A program made the translations under genes and the position numbers. Under the pieces are notes generated by a model. That model had not been told where the DNA came from. It searched no databases and saw only the letters and a list, made by a program, of their open reading frames with translations. 61,675 nt of DNA from Nitrospira sp. (lineage in GTDB: Bacteria > Nitrospirota > Nitrospiria > Nitrospirales > Nitrospiraceae), in contig SWDI01000001.1 in assembly GCA_005116955.1 (NCBI GenBank), positions 775,054-836,728 of the forward strand, written 5' to 3'. Each line of letters opens with the position of its first letter. Within the stretch, counting starts at the first letter, position 1. Below are positions 30,996 through 38,868 of the stretch, one piece after another.

Positions 30996-32264
30996 GTGAT
31001 AGACCACACGCTTGCTTCGACCGCGCCGCGCCAAGCCGCGGTGCTCTTCATCCTCGTTACCGTGCTGCTCGACATGTTGTCGTTTGGCATCATCATTCCG
31101 GTGTTGCCGAAACTCGTCGAGGAATTTCTCTCTGGCGATACGGCGCAGGCAGCCGTCCTCTATGGATTGATGGGGACGGCCTGGGCCTTCATGCAGTTCT
31201 TTTGCTCGCCGATTCAGGGTGCCCTGTCCGATCGATTTGGCCGGCGACCAGTCGTGCTGCTGTCCAACTTCGGATTGGGCTTGGACTACATCGTGATGGC
31301 ACTCGCGCCGAACGTCGCCTGGCTCGTCGTGGGCCGCGTCATCTCCGGGATGGCCTCCTCCAGCTTCAGCACCGCCGGTGCCTACATCGCCGACGTCACG
31401 CCGCCGGAGCAACGTGCGGCAGCATTCGGCAAGATTGGCATGGTCTTCGGTCTCGGCTTTATCTTCGGTCCTGCCTTGGGCGGCTGGCTCGGTGCGATTG
31501 ATCCAAGAGTGCCGTTTTGGGGCGCGGCCGCACTCAGTCTCATGAACGCCTGTTATGGATTTTTCGTGCTTCCTGAATCCCTACCGCCTGATAAGCGGAT
31601 GCCTTTCAGGTGGGCACGGGCCAACCCAGTGGGCTCGCTCGTGTTGTTACGTTCACACCACGAACTCTTTGGCCTCGCAACGGTTGCGTTCTTCGGGTAT
31701 CTGGCTCATGCGGTGCTCCCGAGTGTGTCGGTCCTGTATATGGGCTATCGCTATGGATGGGGACCAGCGAGCGTGGGGCTTATGATGGCGGGCGTCGGTG
31801 TCGCGGCGATGATTGTGCAGGGTGGGTTGATTCGTCCGATCACCGCTCGGTTCGGCGAACGGAGGACGCTCTTGCTCGGGTTGAGTTGTGGCGCGATCGG
31901 CTTCTCCGTCTATGGCATCGCACCAGAAGGCTGGATCTTTTGTCTTGGTATTCCCGTGATGGCCTTCTGGGGACTTGCCGGTCCGGCGAATCAATCGCTC
32001 ATGACACGCCACATCAGCAGTTCAGAGCAGGGCCAGCTTCAAGGGGCCATTGCCAGCATCAACGGCATGACCGGTATGATCGGCCCGACTCTCTTCACAC
32101 AGACCTTCGCTTTCTTCATCCGACCCAATTCCCCTCTCAGCCCTCAGCCCTCAACCCTCAGCACTTCCCTGGATCTTCCCGGCGCACCGTTTCTCCTCGC
32201 CTCATTCATGCTCCTCAGCGCAGCGGTAATTGCGTGGAGAACGACGAAAGCAGGCGGATCATAG
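30996..32264 (+). CDS. MFS drug/H+ antiporter (TetA-like)
   Basis: A 422-residue transporter with about 12 transmembrane helices. Motif A between helices 2 and 3 (GALSDRFGRRPVVLL) and the motif-C-like GFIFGPALGG in helix 5 place it in the DHA1/TetA branch of proton-driven exporters. Substrate cannot be deduced; tetracycline resistance should not be assumed. GTG start. An unusual low-complexity stretch (SPLSPQPSTLSTSLD), encoded by repeated CCCTCAGC-like units, interrupts the loop before the last helix. Confidence 0.88.
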   Translation: MIDHTLASTAPRQAAVLFILVTVLLDMLSFGIIIPVLPKLVEEFLSGDTAQAAVLYGLMGTAWAFMQFFCSPIQGALSDRFGRRPVVLLSNFGLGLDYIVMALAPNVAWLVVGRVISGMASSSFSTAGAYIADVTPPEQRAAAFGKIGMVFGLGFIFGPALGGWLGAIDPRVPFWGAAALSLMNACYGFFVLPESLPPDKRMPFRWARANPVGSLVLLRSHHELFGLATVAFFGYLAHAVLPSVSVLYMGYRYGWGPASVGLMMAGVGVAAMIVQGGLIRPITARFGERRTLLLGLSCGAIGFSVYGIAPEGWIFCLGIPVMAFWGLAGPANQSLMTRHISSSEQGQLQGAIASINGMTGMIGPTLFTQTFAFFIRPNSPLSPQPSTLSTSLDLPGAPFLLASFMLLSAAVIAWRTTKAGGS

Positions 32265-32563
32265 ACAAACAGCTTGTGTCGATTCTGGGTGCGGTCTGTG
32301 TGATATGTCTGACGAACCAAGAAGGATGCAGGACTCATCATCGATACAACCTCTGCACTGAACGACATCTGCGGTTGCCAGTCCTATGCTCATGACCAGA
32401 TGCGAAAGCTTCCGCTGCGGTCTAACCGGAAGAGAGCCGAGTGGTAAGAAGAGTGAGGGGTGTTAGTATAATGACCAGAGAGCTAAAAGCCCTCTTCCAT
32501 TGCCATGGTGTGATTGCCTGAGCACGCAATGTATGTGCGGATATTCGACGGAGGATCTTCCCT
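32265..32563. other. Intergenic region with candidate -10 box
   Basis: A perfect TATAAT lies at 32467-32472, about 90 bp before the next gene, but no good -35 box is visible at the proper distance. Nothing else recognised. Confidence 0.4.
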
Positions 32564-33349
32564 ATGCTCAAAGTCATTGTAAGACGGGCCGTTGCCTTGT
32601 CGGCAGTCATCGCATGTCTTGTCGGGAGTGAGGCTCCGGGGGCAGCGGCTGATCCCGAGACGGACGCGCGACGGTTTCAGATCGAGTTTGAAACCGGTGC
32701 GATCTGGCAGGGCCGGAACGAGATTCACATTCCCGATTCAGCGGTTGGGACACGCTTCTCGCTTGCTGACATTCAGGACGGCACCCCCATCGTGCAGCGA
32801 CGGGTGGAAGCGACATGGTATCCGGGCCGCCGACATGCGCTTCGTTTCGTCTATCAACCACTCGGATTCTCCGGGGCCGGGTCGTTTGCCTCGCCGGTGC
32901 TGTTTGCGGGAGGCACCTTTGCACCAGGTGCTCCCGTGGAGTCGGACTACAAGTTCGACTCCTACCGAGTGACCTATCGCTATCTCTTCTACGAATCATC
33001 AACGTGGCGGTTGAGTGCCGGCGCCACGGCCTTCATTCGCGACGCCAAAGTGGAGTTGAGGCAAGCCGGCTCGACAGCCACGGATAGCAACGTCGGCTTC
33101 GTGCCGCTGCTGAGTGTAAATGCGGAATATCGCTTCGCGCCTCGTTGGATGGCCGTCGTGGATGTTGACGGGCTCGTGGCTCCGCAAGGACGGGCCTTCG
33201 ATGCCGCCGCAAAGCTCCGTCATGATCTCACCGATCATTGGTCGGTTTCAGCGGGATATCGAGTGTTTGAAGGTGGGGTGGATAACGGTGAGCGGTTCGC
33301 CTTCGGCTGGTTCCACTTCGCCGTGGTTTCAATTGGGTATCGGTACTAA
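32564..33349 (+). CDS. Putative outer-membrane beta-barrel protein
   Basis: A 261-residue protein with a signal peptide (cleavage near AAA, residue 29). The rest alternates polar and hydrophobic residues, with many aromatic residues and a C-terminal aromatic Tyr, typical of outer-membrane barrels. I do not recognise a specific family. GGAGG precedes the ATG. It lies between the MFS exporter and the DCC-family gene; in the decayed second copy of these flanks (34.4-35.6 kb) it is replaced by toxin-antitoxin genes. Confidence 0.7.
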   Translation: MLKVIVRRAVALSAVIACLVGSEAPGAAADPETDARRFQIEFETGAIWQGRNEIHIPDSAVGTRFSLADIQDGTPIVQRRVEATWYPGRRHALRFVYQPLGFSGAGSFASPVLFAGGTFAPGAPVESDYKFDSYRVTYRYLFYESSTWRLSAGATAFIRDAKVELRQAGSTATDSNVGFVPLLSVNAEYRFAPRWMAVVDVDGLVAPQGRAFDAAAKLRHDLTDHWSVSAGYRVFEGGVDNGERFAFGWFHFAVVSIGYRY

Positions 33350-33387
33350 AGGGGCTTCTCGTCCAGAGGTTCTACTCGAGACCATTA

Positions 33388-33822
33388 ATGAATGACCAGC
33401 TGGATCCCTCCGTGCATGAATGGGCCAAGTACGAGCGGTTGATTCTCTTCGACGGGGTTTGCAATTGGTGCAATGCCTGGGTGACTGTGACCATTGCCCA
33501 CGACCCAGCCGGGCAGTTCAAGTTCGGGACGCTCCAGTCCGAACAGGCACAACGCATTCTCCGTGATCTGAACTTGTCCGCCACGGACTATCAGACCTTC
33601 CTCTTGCTGGAAGAGGGCCATATCTATACCAAGTCCACTGCGGCTCTGAGGGTAATCCGACAGCTCTCCTGGTGGTGGCCCCTGTATTACCTCTGCGTGC
33701 TGGTGCCAGCTCCTCTCTGCGATGTGGTCTATGACTTCGTTGCCCGTCACCGGTACCGGTGGATGGGCCGAGCGGCCACCTGTCGCGTTCCAACTTCGGC
33801 AGAACGTGAGCGATTTGTCTGA
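33388..33822 (+). CDS. DCC-family (DUF393) thiol-disulfide oxidoreductase-like protein
   Basis: A 144-residue protein with the family-defining motif LILFDGVCNWCNAWV (D-G-x-C-x-x-C near residues 19-24) and the C-terminal block WWPLYYLCVLVPAPLCDVVYDFVARHRY. DCC proteins resemble thioredoxins, but a substrate is unknown. A 5'-truncated, about 90 percent similar copy lies at 35317-35640. Confidence 0.85.
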   Translation: MNDQLDPSVHEWAKYERLILFDGVCNWCNAWVTVTIAHDPAGQFKFGTLQSEQAQRILRDLNLSATDYQTFLLLEEGHIYTKSTAALRVIRQLSWWWPLYYLCVLVPAPLCDVVYDFVARHRYRWMGRAATCRVPTSAERERFV

Positions 33823-33988
33823 TCATAAGTAAAGACATGCTGAGGCATGCGGACGTGTCATCTCATGTCGTCTCGATACCACCTTGCACAAAAAACCTAG
33901 GTCCAATCGTACGGTCCGGTGAGGAGTTGCTTGAGATGTGTAACGAGTGGAAAAGACTCTCGACTCCTAAGTGTCCTCTCAACAGACT

Positions 33989-34342
33989 CTAAGGCTTGGG
34001 GCACTCGATGTGGATCAGAGTTTCTCCTGGTTTACAACCAGCATTAGGGGGACAATGCTCAGGCGTGGATTGTTGTTCTCGCGCTGCATGTAACTCGCCG
34101 ACAAAGTCTTTGCTACATACGTAACGTGTTTGCAGATTACAGCTGCATCGGGCAGGCGGGGCTAGAAAATAGCGGAGTCCTGACTTTGTCCTGCGTACTT
34201 CAAGCGGTTTATTTACATCAAGATCGGCTGCGATTATCTTCTCGATCCCACGTGGCGCAGGCCGTAGCGGGTGCAAAAATGAAACCGCATCCGTGCTAGC
34301 GAGCACTCCAAGAAGGCTCATGACAAAACAAGGAATATTCAT
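33989..34342 (-). CDS. Hypothetical small exported Cys-rich protein
   Basis: A 117-residue open frame with a plausible signal peptide (residues 1-19) and seven cysteines in the mature part, clustered as CSCNLQTRYVC and CPPNAGCKPG with a final HIECPKP. The pattern suggests a disulfide-rich secreted protein. No family recognised; the ribosome site is modest (AGAG). Its existence is uncertain. Confidence 0.45.
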   Translation of the reverse strand: MNIPCFVMSLLGVLASTDAVSFLHPLRPAPRGIEKIIAADLDVNKPLEVRRTKSGLRYFLAPPARCSCNLQTRYVCSKDFVGELHAAREQQSTPEHCPPNAGCKPGETLIHIECPKP

Positions 34343-34425
34343 GATTCACTCTGAATACCCAAACCACGCCATAAAACATAACACGACAGGTGTGAAATGG
34401 CATGAACATAGGTCAATCCTCATAC

Positions 34426-34491
34426 CTGGCTTCGCTCAGGCTCCTCAGCGCCACCGTAGTTGCCTGGTACACGGCGAAAGCGGAGGGATAG
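34426..34491 (+). pseudogene. Decayed copy of the MFS exporter 3' end
   Basis: Reading from 34426 gives LASLRLLSATVVAWYTAKAEG followed by a TAG, which parallels the last residues of the exporter at 30996-32264 (LASFMLLSAAVIAWRTTKAGG). Only about 66 bp are recognisable. It is a relic, and marks the left flank of a duplicated block. Confidence 0.7.
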
Positions 34492-34548
34492 TTTGGCTCG
34501 TGCTCAGGGGGGTAGTAACGTGAGGTGGATTGTAATGAGATGCCAATT

Positions 34549-34562
34549 ACTGTATATACAGT
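34549..34562. promoter_or_regulatory. Perfect 14-bp palindrome upstream of brnT
   Basis: ACTGTATATACAGT ends three bases before the brnT GTG codon. BrnA antitoxins repress their own promoter through palindromes, so this is a candidate operator. The half-sites are too close together for a classical LexA box. Confidence 0.5.
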
Positions 34563-34565
34563 CTG

Positions 34566-34793
34566 GTGTTTACTTGGGACCTTGTGAAGGCGATCGCCAA
34601 TTTTGAAAAGCATGGCGTGTCGTTTGAAGAAGCGGCAACGGTCTTTGGCGATGTCAACGGGCTTGACTGGGACGACCTTGCGCACTCCGACCAAGAGCAC
34701 CGATTCAAACGACTTGGTCAATCGGTGAGCGAACGACTGGTGCTCGTGGTGTATACCGTACGAGGGGTAAAATATGAAAAAGAAACGTTCTGA
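34566..34793 (+). pseudogene. brnT: BrnT-type toxin with premature stop
   Basis: The 75-residue frame matches BrnT ribonuclease toxins: FTWDLVKAIANFEKHGVSFEEAATVFGD at the N-terminus, then a basic FKRLGQSVSERLVLVVYTVRG. It ends early at a TGA (34791-34793). Reading on in the same frame gives IISARPTSRRERQAYTRR and a TGA at 34854-34856, which is the normal BrnT C-terminus. A single CGA-to-TGA change (Arg to stop) explains this. The lost helix contributes to the RNase fold, so the toxin may be inactive. GTG start. Confidence 0.78.
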
Positions 34794-35067
34794 ATCATCA
34801 GCGCGCGGCCGACGAGTCGGCGGGAACGCCAAGCCTATACCCGACGCACAGATTGATTTCTCGGATATCCCGGATTCTACGCCCGAGGAGCTTCGACGCG
34901 CGCGCCGGGTAGGACGACCGTCCAGCGGAATGGCGAAACAGCTGATTGCCATCCGCCTTTCACCACAGCTGTTGAGTCAGTTGCGAAAAATGGCCGCTAA
35001 ACGTAGAAAGCCCTATCAGACGCTCATCCATGAATTGTTGGAAAAAGCAGCAGCCCACGCGGCATAG
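34774..35067 (+). CDS. brnA: BrnA-type antitoxin
   Basis: A 97-residue antitoxin. The segment DFSDIPDSTPEELRRARRVGRP and the following MAKQLIAIRLSPQLLSQLRKMAAKRRKPYQTLIHELLEK correspond to BrnA, a ribbon-helix-helix repressor that binds BrnT. The start codon lies inside the 3' part of brnT, giving an unusually long overlap of 80 bases with the ancestral brnT frame; the true start may be further downstream. Probably functional even though its toxin is truncated. Confidence 0.8.
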   Translation: MKKKRSESSARGRRVGGNAKPIPDAQIDFSDIPDSTPEELRRARRVGRPSSGMAKQLIAIRLSPQLLSQLRKMAAKRRKPYQTLIHELLEKAAAHAA

Positions 35068-35267
35068 GGACTCACGAATCACATCCAGAAACTTATCGCG
35101 GCTCGCGGCCTCAAACAGAAGGCTGCCGCCAAGACCTTGGGCGTGACTCAGCCGCGCGTCAGCGATCTCCTCTGCGGGCGGCTCTTCAGTACCACGCGCT
35201 CATCGATATGCTCGCTCGCCTTGGTGCGACGGTTCGTCTGACCGTCAAGGTTCGTCCGGCGGCGTGA
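35068..35267 (+). pseudogene. XRE-family antitoxin fragment with frameshift
   Basis: Directly after the brnA stop, a frame encodes IQKLIAARGLKQKAAAKTLG then VTQPRVSDLL, a helix-turn-helix of the XRE/HigA antitoxin type. The second half, YHALIDMLARLGATVRLTVK, is in another frame starting at about 35189, and ends in a TGA at 35265-35267. One base is missing or added around 35185-35190, and no start codon is visible. It is a relic of another toxin-antitoxin pair. Confidence 0.75.
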
Positions 35268-35316
35268 GTCGTCTCTTGTAATATATAAGTCGATAGCCAT
35301 GTCTGGCACCGGACTA

Positions 35317-35640
35317 TGACCCGGGCAGTTCAAGTTCGGGACACTCCAGTCCGAGCAGGCGCAAGGCATCCTCCGTGACCTGCATCTACCTGTCACGGAC
35401 TATCAGACCTTCCTCTTGCTGGAAGAGGGCCATGTCTATATCAAGTCCACTGCGGCTCTGAGGGTGATTCGACAGCTCTCCCGGTGGTGGCCCCTGTATT
35501 ACCTCTGTGTGTTGGTGCCCGCTCCTCTCCGCGATGTGGTCTATGGCTTCGTCGCACGTCACCGGTATCAGTGGATGAGCCAAGCGGCCACCTGTCGCGT
35601 TCCCACTCCGGCAGAACGTGACCGATTTGTCGGATCATGA
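35317..35640 (+). pseudogene. 5'-truncated duplicate of the DCC-family gene
   Basis: From about 35320 to the stop at 35638-35640 the sequence follows the DCC gene at 33388-33822 closely, including FKFGTLQSEQAQ and WWPLYYLCVLVPAPL. The N-terminal third with the C-x-x-C motif is missing and a stop codon (35317-35319) lies immediately before the homology. It cannot encode an active thioredoxin-like protein. Confidence 0.85.
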
Positions 35641-35760
35641 ATATTGGTATGCTGGGGAAGTAGAAATGGCATGCGCGCGCCAATTAAAGGACTCCCGAGC
35701 CCTTATAGACGGGTTGAAGTGGCAACAAAGGAACCCGAACTTATTCAATGGTGAAGAGAG

Positions 35761-37005
35761 CTAGAACTTGAGACTGCCAGCGACCTGCTTACGTTTTTCC
35801 TCTGTCTGAATTGCTGCTTGCAACCTTCGTCGATCTTCTTCCTCTTGCCGTTTGGCACTTTCATCTAGGTGGCGCACATACTTCGTGTTAGCGAAGGCCA
35901 CTCGCTGCTTAAATTGGTTAATTTGTTCCTGCGCAGTGCTCTCTGAGCTAGGCCAATATGCTGTATCGCCGGAAAAGCTAATGAGCTGAGGAGGGTAATT
36001 CGTATAATAACTCATCCCGTCGATACTATCGGCTACAAGTTGCACCCATAGCGGTGGCGGGGATTGACTGAGCTTGAACACTAACCGGCTACCATCCCAA
36101 TCGCCGCTCACAATTTGGATTGGGTTGCGAGCCACGGGGTCATCTACTGTTGCCACCGGGATCACCTTGGCTTTCATAGCATCCAACTTCTGCCTGGCAA
36201 TGAAGTCCTGATGGCGCGCCATAAGATTCTTCTTAATATCATCAATCGTCGCAGGACGATCTTCAGGTTGTTGGGCGATCATAGCTGCCACAAGTCCATC
36301 TAGGAATGCATGAGCAGGAGATCGAGAACCAATGACGACGTATCCGGTACCGTGCGGCACTTCTCCAGTGAACATCTCATTCAAGATAAGTCCTGCAGCA
36401 AAAATATCTGCCCGATGATCAACAGTTCGCCCTTGGTGGCGCTGTTCAGGAGCAGCATAGACAAAGTTGGCAAGACGTGATCCGAGCTTCGTTTCTACTG
36501 TCGTTGCTAACTCATCAGCTGTAAACCGGGCGATTCCAAAGTCAGCGATTAACGGAGTTGAGTTGGCATCAATAAGGATGTTTTCTGGCTTGATGTCTCG
36601 ATGAACAACTCCCAACAAGTGAGCGGCTTCTAAGCCATCAAGAACTTGACCAAACAGCGGCAGTACCTTTTCATAGGACAATCCAGATTTCATGAGACTA
36701 CGAAGAGTGCCACCGTATTTCTGCATCACATAGAATTGACACGAAACACCATTCTCGAGCCAAAGGCCATGATCAACTATCGAAACAATATTTTTGTGTT
36801 GATTGCGATAACCAAAAAGTATTTCGTTCTTAAAACGGCGCGCCTTTTCCTTTGATGCATATTCAGGGCTGAGCAGTTTGACTGCATATTGTTTTCCGTC
36901 GTCGTCAGTGCAGGCGAATACCTTACCTGATCCACCCTGGCCCAGGATTTCCACAGCACTGTAAGTACCGAACGCCGTTGAAAGCTGGGGAAGCTTCTTT
37001 TTCAT
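35761..37005 (-). CDS. Ser/Thr protein kinase (Hanks type)
   Basis: A 414-residue soluble kinase. The glycine loop is LGQGGSGKVF (residues 21-30), the ATP lysine is Lys43 (AVKLL), the catalytic loop HRDIKPEN is at 135-142 and DFG at 155-157; all needed residues are present. After the kinase domain (to about 270) there is a C-terminal region of unknown family, with a charged coiled-coil-like end (ESAKRQEEEDRRRLQAAIQ). No transmembrane segment. The base composition is visibly richer in A+T than the neighbours, which suggests acquisition by transfer. Isolated gene; substrates unknown. Confidence 0.9.
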   Translation of the reverse strand: MKKKLPQLSTAFGTYSAVEILGQGGSGKVFACTDDDGKQYAVKLLSPEYASKEKARRFKNEILFGYRNQHKNIVSIVDHGLWLENGVSCQFYVMQKYGGTLRSLMKSGLSYEKVLPLFGQVLDGLEAAHLLGVVHRDIKPENILIDANSTPLIADFGIARFTADELATTVETKLGSRLANFVYAAPEQRHQGRTVDHRADIFAAGLILNEMFTGEVPHGTGYVVIGSRSPAHAFLDGLVAAMIAQQPEDRPATIDDIKKNLMARHQDFIARQKLDAMKAKVIPVATVDDPVARNPIQIVSGDWDGSRLVFKLSQSPPPLWVQLVADSIDGMSYYTNYPPQLISFSGDTAYWPSSESTAQEQINQFKQRVAFANTKYVRHLDESAKRQEEEDRRRLQAAIQTEEKRKQVAGSLKF

Positions 37006-37321
37006 GGTTAATTCGAGTTCCTATAGCGTTACTGTAGAGAGAAAGATACTAATTCGATTGTGACATTGGTGCAAGCAGGTTTCAGTTGATAGGATCAATA
37101 GTATTTTGAAGCAAGAGACGAAACGCATGTTGCGAGTAGAGTGGGGTCTGATCTTGTATTGTGCATGCCGAGAACGAGAACTGACGGCTGAAAAAGAAGG
37201 GGTTGGGAATCAGTAATGAAAGGCCGATTGCGCATCTATTGAGATGAAGTCGTCATCGCAGCGCCTTTCTATAGTCCAACATCCTGACCGAATACATGAT
37301 GAGCGCACGTGTTGAGTTCTG
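37006..37321. other. Gene-free spacer
   Basis: AT-rich spacer upstream of the kinase. No reading frame, RNA or terminator recognised. A GTGGGGTCTGATCTTGTATT stretch near 37140 resembles sequence often seen beside REP-associated transposases, but it is too short to call. Confidence 0.4.
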
Positions 37322-37714
37322 TTACTGATCTTCCGCCGCTCCTTGCCACAGCATGTCGTATCCCAGCTCCTTGGTCTCGGAACACATAGTCGCCAGTTTT
37401 GCGAACTTCTTCCTGAAGACGTCGCCCATATGGGAACGTTCGTGTGCATCGAACGAGCGCCAATAGGTGACGATCACATAATGGTTGTCCGCGGTTTGAG
37501 ATGTCGAGAGCGAACCCTCGTTCGAGACGAAGCCAGAGAACTTGAACACTTGTCCGGCGATGAAACCGCCTTTCTCTCCTCCGTAGGTTACTTTGACCAC
37601 AGCACAGAGCTCTCCAACAGTCATTTCCACCTCCTCAAAGGTGACGCCGGGTTTGATCGCGACGGTGTTGAACAGCATTTTGGCCCCAAATGGAACGGTG
37701 ATAGGTCCAAACAT
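37322..37714 (-). CDS. Antibiotic-biosynthesis-monooxygenase-like (ABM) protein
   Basis: A 130-residue cytoplasmic protein resembling the dimeric alpha-beta barrel (ABM) fold: the segment HYVIVTYWRSFDAHERSHMG is typical of these proteins, where aromatic and histidine residues line a small pocket. AGGAGG precedes the start. ABM-like proteins include monooxygenases and heme-degrading enzymes; the substrate here is unknown. It stands alone on the minus strand. Confidence 0.6.
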   Translation of the reverse strand: MFGPITVPFGAKMLFNTVAIKPGVTFEEVEMTVGELCAVVKVTYGGEKGGFIAGQVFKFSGFVSNEGSLSTSQTADNHYVIVTYWRSFDAHERSHMGDVFRKKFAKLATMCSETKELGYDMLWQGAAEDQ

Positions 37715-38267
37715 AGCTACCCTCCTGGGTTTCTCGTCTTGAACAAAAAGTATGACGATAGAAGCAGTCCTGTATGACTCGATGAGTCGTGTAGATGGTC
37801 TATCGTTTATGAGATTGCGTCAACAAAAAGCATCTCAAGCAACCGGTTGGATGAGTCGGTTATCGAACACAAGTCTCGTACTCAAGGGTGGGTCTACTGA
37901 AATTGATGCACGCGGAAATTGTGGCGTCATTCTTCTCTTTGGTCGAATCGCTCCCTCTCAATGACGATTCAGGAATCATGCATGCATTGGCCCTGTGAAA
38001 ATGGCGGCTCACGTAAGAACAGTTCATTTGGTGGTACGAGGCTGGAGAGGGATCGGTGAGTGCATGTTCTAGAGTTGGGGTCGTGTCTTGCCATTCAGCA
38101 TGGGGGGGGTGTGCAGGTGAATCCCTGTGCCAGGCCTGCTTATTCGGCATGTTGTATTGAGATTGTTTGCAGTCGGCCCAGCGGGTAGTCGATGCATGCG
38201 CGGGTCCGGCGAGGTGGCTGAGGATGACGGGATTGGCACGGTATTGGGAGGCGGTCGTGACACAGGG
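37715..38267. other. Gene-free region
   Basis: About 550 bp with no convincing gene on either strand. It includes the upstream region of the ABM-like gene; the small inverted repeat GACTC-GAT-GAGTC at about 37776-37788 is the only structure noticed. Confidence 0.45.
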
Positions 38268-38723
38268 TTAGCCGTTGGTGTGGGGCGCCGCCAGCAACGC
38301 TTTTAGAATGTCTTTCCAGCTCAGAATGCCTTCGAGTATTCCCGCATTCGTGGTGACGGGGAGGCAAGAGATATTCTTCTCGATCATCAATTGGGCTGCC
38401 GCCTCGATCGAGGTATCGGCGTGGGCAGCCACCGGGTTCCGGCTCATGATCTGATGGGCCCGCTTGTGAAGAGTGGCTCGATCACGCTCGGTTTCCGACC
38501 AGGTTCCAATGTTGGGGCTGAGGGCTTTCAGCAAGTCACGATCAGAGATGACTCCGACCAGTGTGCGTTGCTCCAAGACCAGGAGGTGGTGAAAGCGGTG
38601 ATCGTGGAAGAGATCACGAATCGTTCCGAGTGAATCATCCATCGTGACGGTGATGACGCGACGCGACATGATCTTGGCCACTGTCGGAGGACTCGTCGGT
38701 GCAACGGAATGGGGGGCGTCCAT
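38268..38723 (-). CDS. CBS-domain pair protein
   Basis: A 151-residue protein consisting of two CBS domains: VAKIMSRRVITVTMDDSLGTIRDLF with VGVISDRDLLKAL, then AHQIMSRNPVAAHADTSIEAAAQLM with LEGILSWKDILKAL. Such pairs bind adenine nucleotides as sensors. The ATG at 38723 follows GAGGCAATCT; the open frame extends further upstream but without family similarity. Neighbour of a nucleoside transporter, which may be chance. Confidence 0.88.
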   Translation of the reverse strand: MDAPHSVAPTSPPTVAKIMSRRVITVTMDDSLGTIRDLFHDHRFHHLLVLEQRTLVGVISDRDLLKALSPNIGTWSETERDRATLHKRAHQIMSRNPVAAHADTSIEAAAQLMIEKNISCLPVTTNAGILEGILSWKDILKALLAAPHTNG

Positions 38724-38868
38724 AGATTGCCTCGTTCGAAAGACTGCTCGATGGCCACCATGGGGATAGATGACCGCGGCCTCCATCTTCTCTATCGGAC
38801 ACAGGTGAGATGCTCTTGAGTGGAATGTATCGGGGGATTGGAGCGTTTTGTAGAGGACTGTTGCGAAT

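Noticed and set aside
34549..34562. Reading the brnT palindrome as a LexA (SOS) box
   Set aside because: CTGT and ACAG are separated by four bases instead of eight; an antitoxin operator is more likely.
37140..37170. GTGGGGTCTGATCTTGTATT stretch, and a similar GCGGGGTCAG at about 41212, as remnants of a REP-associated transposon
   Set aside because: Short, not bounded by repeats and with no transposase nearby; similarity is from memory only.
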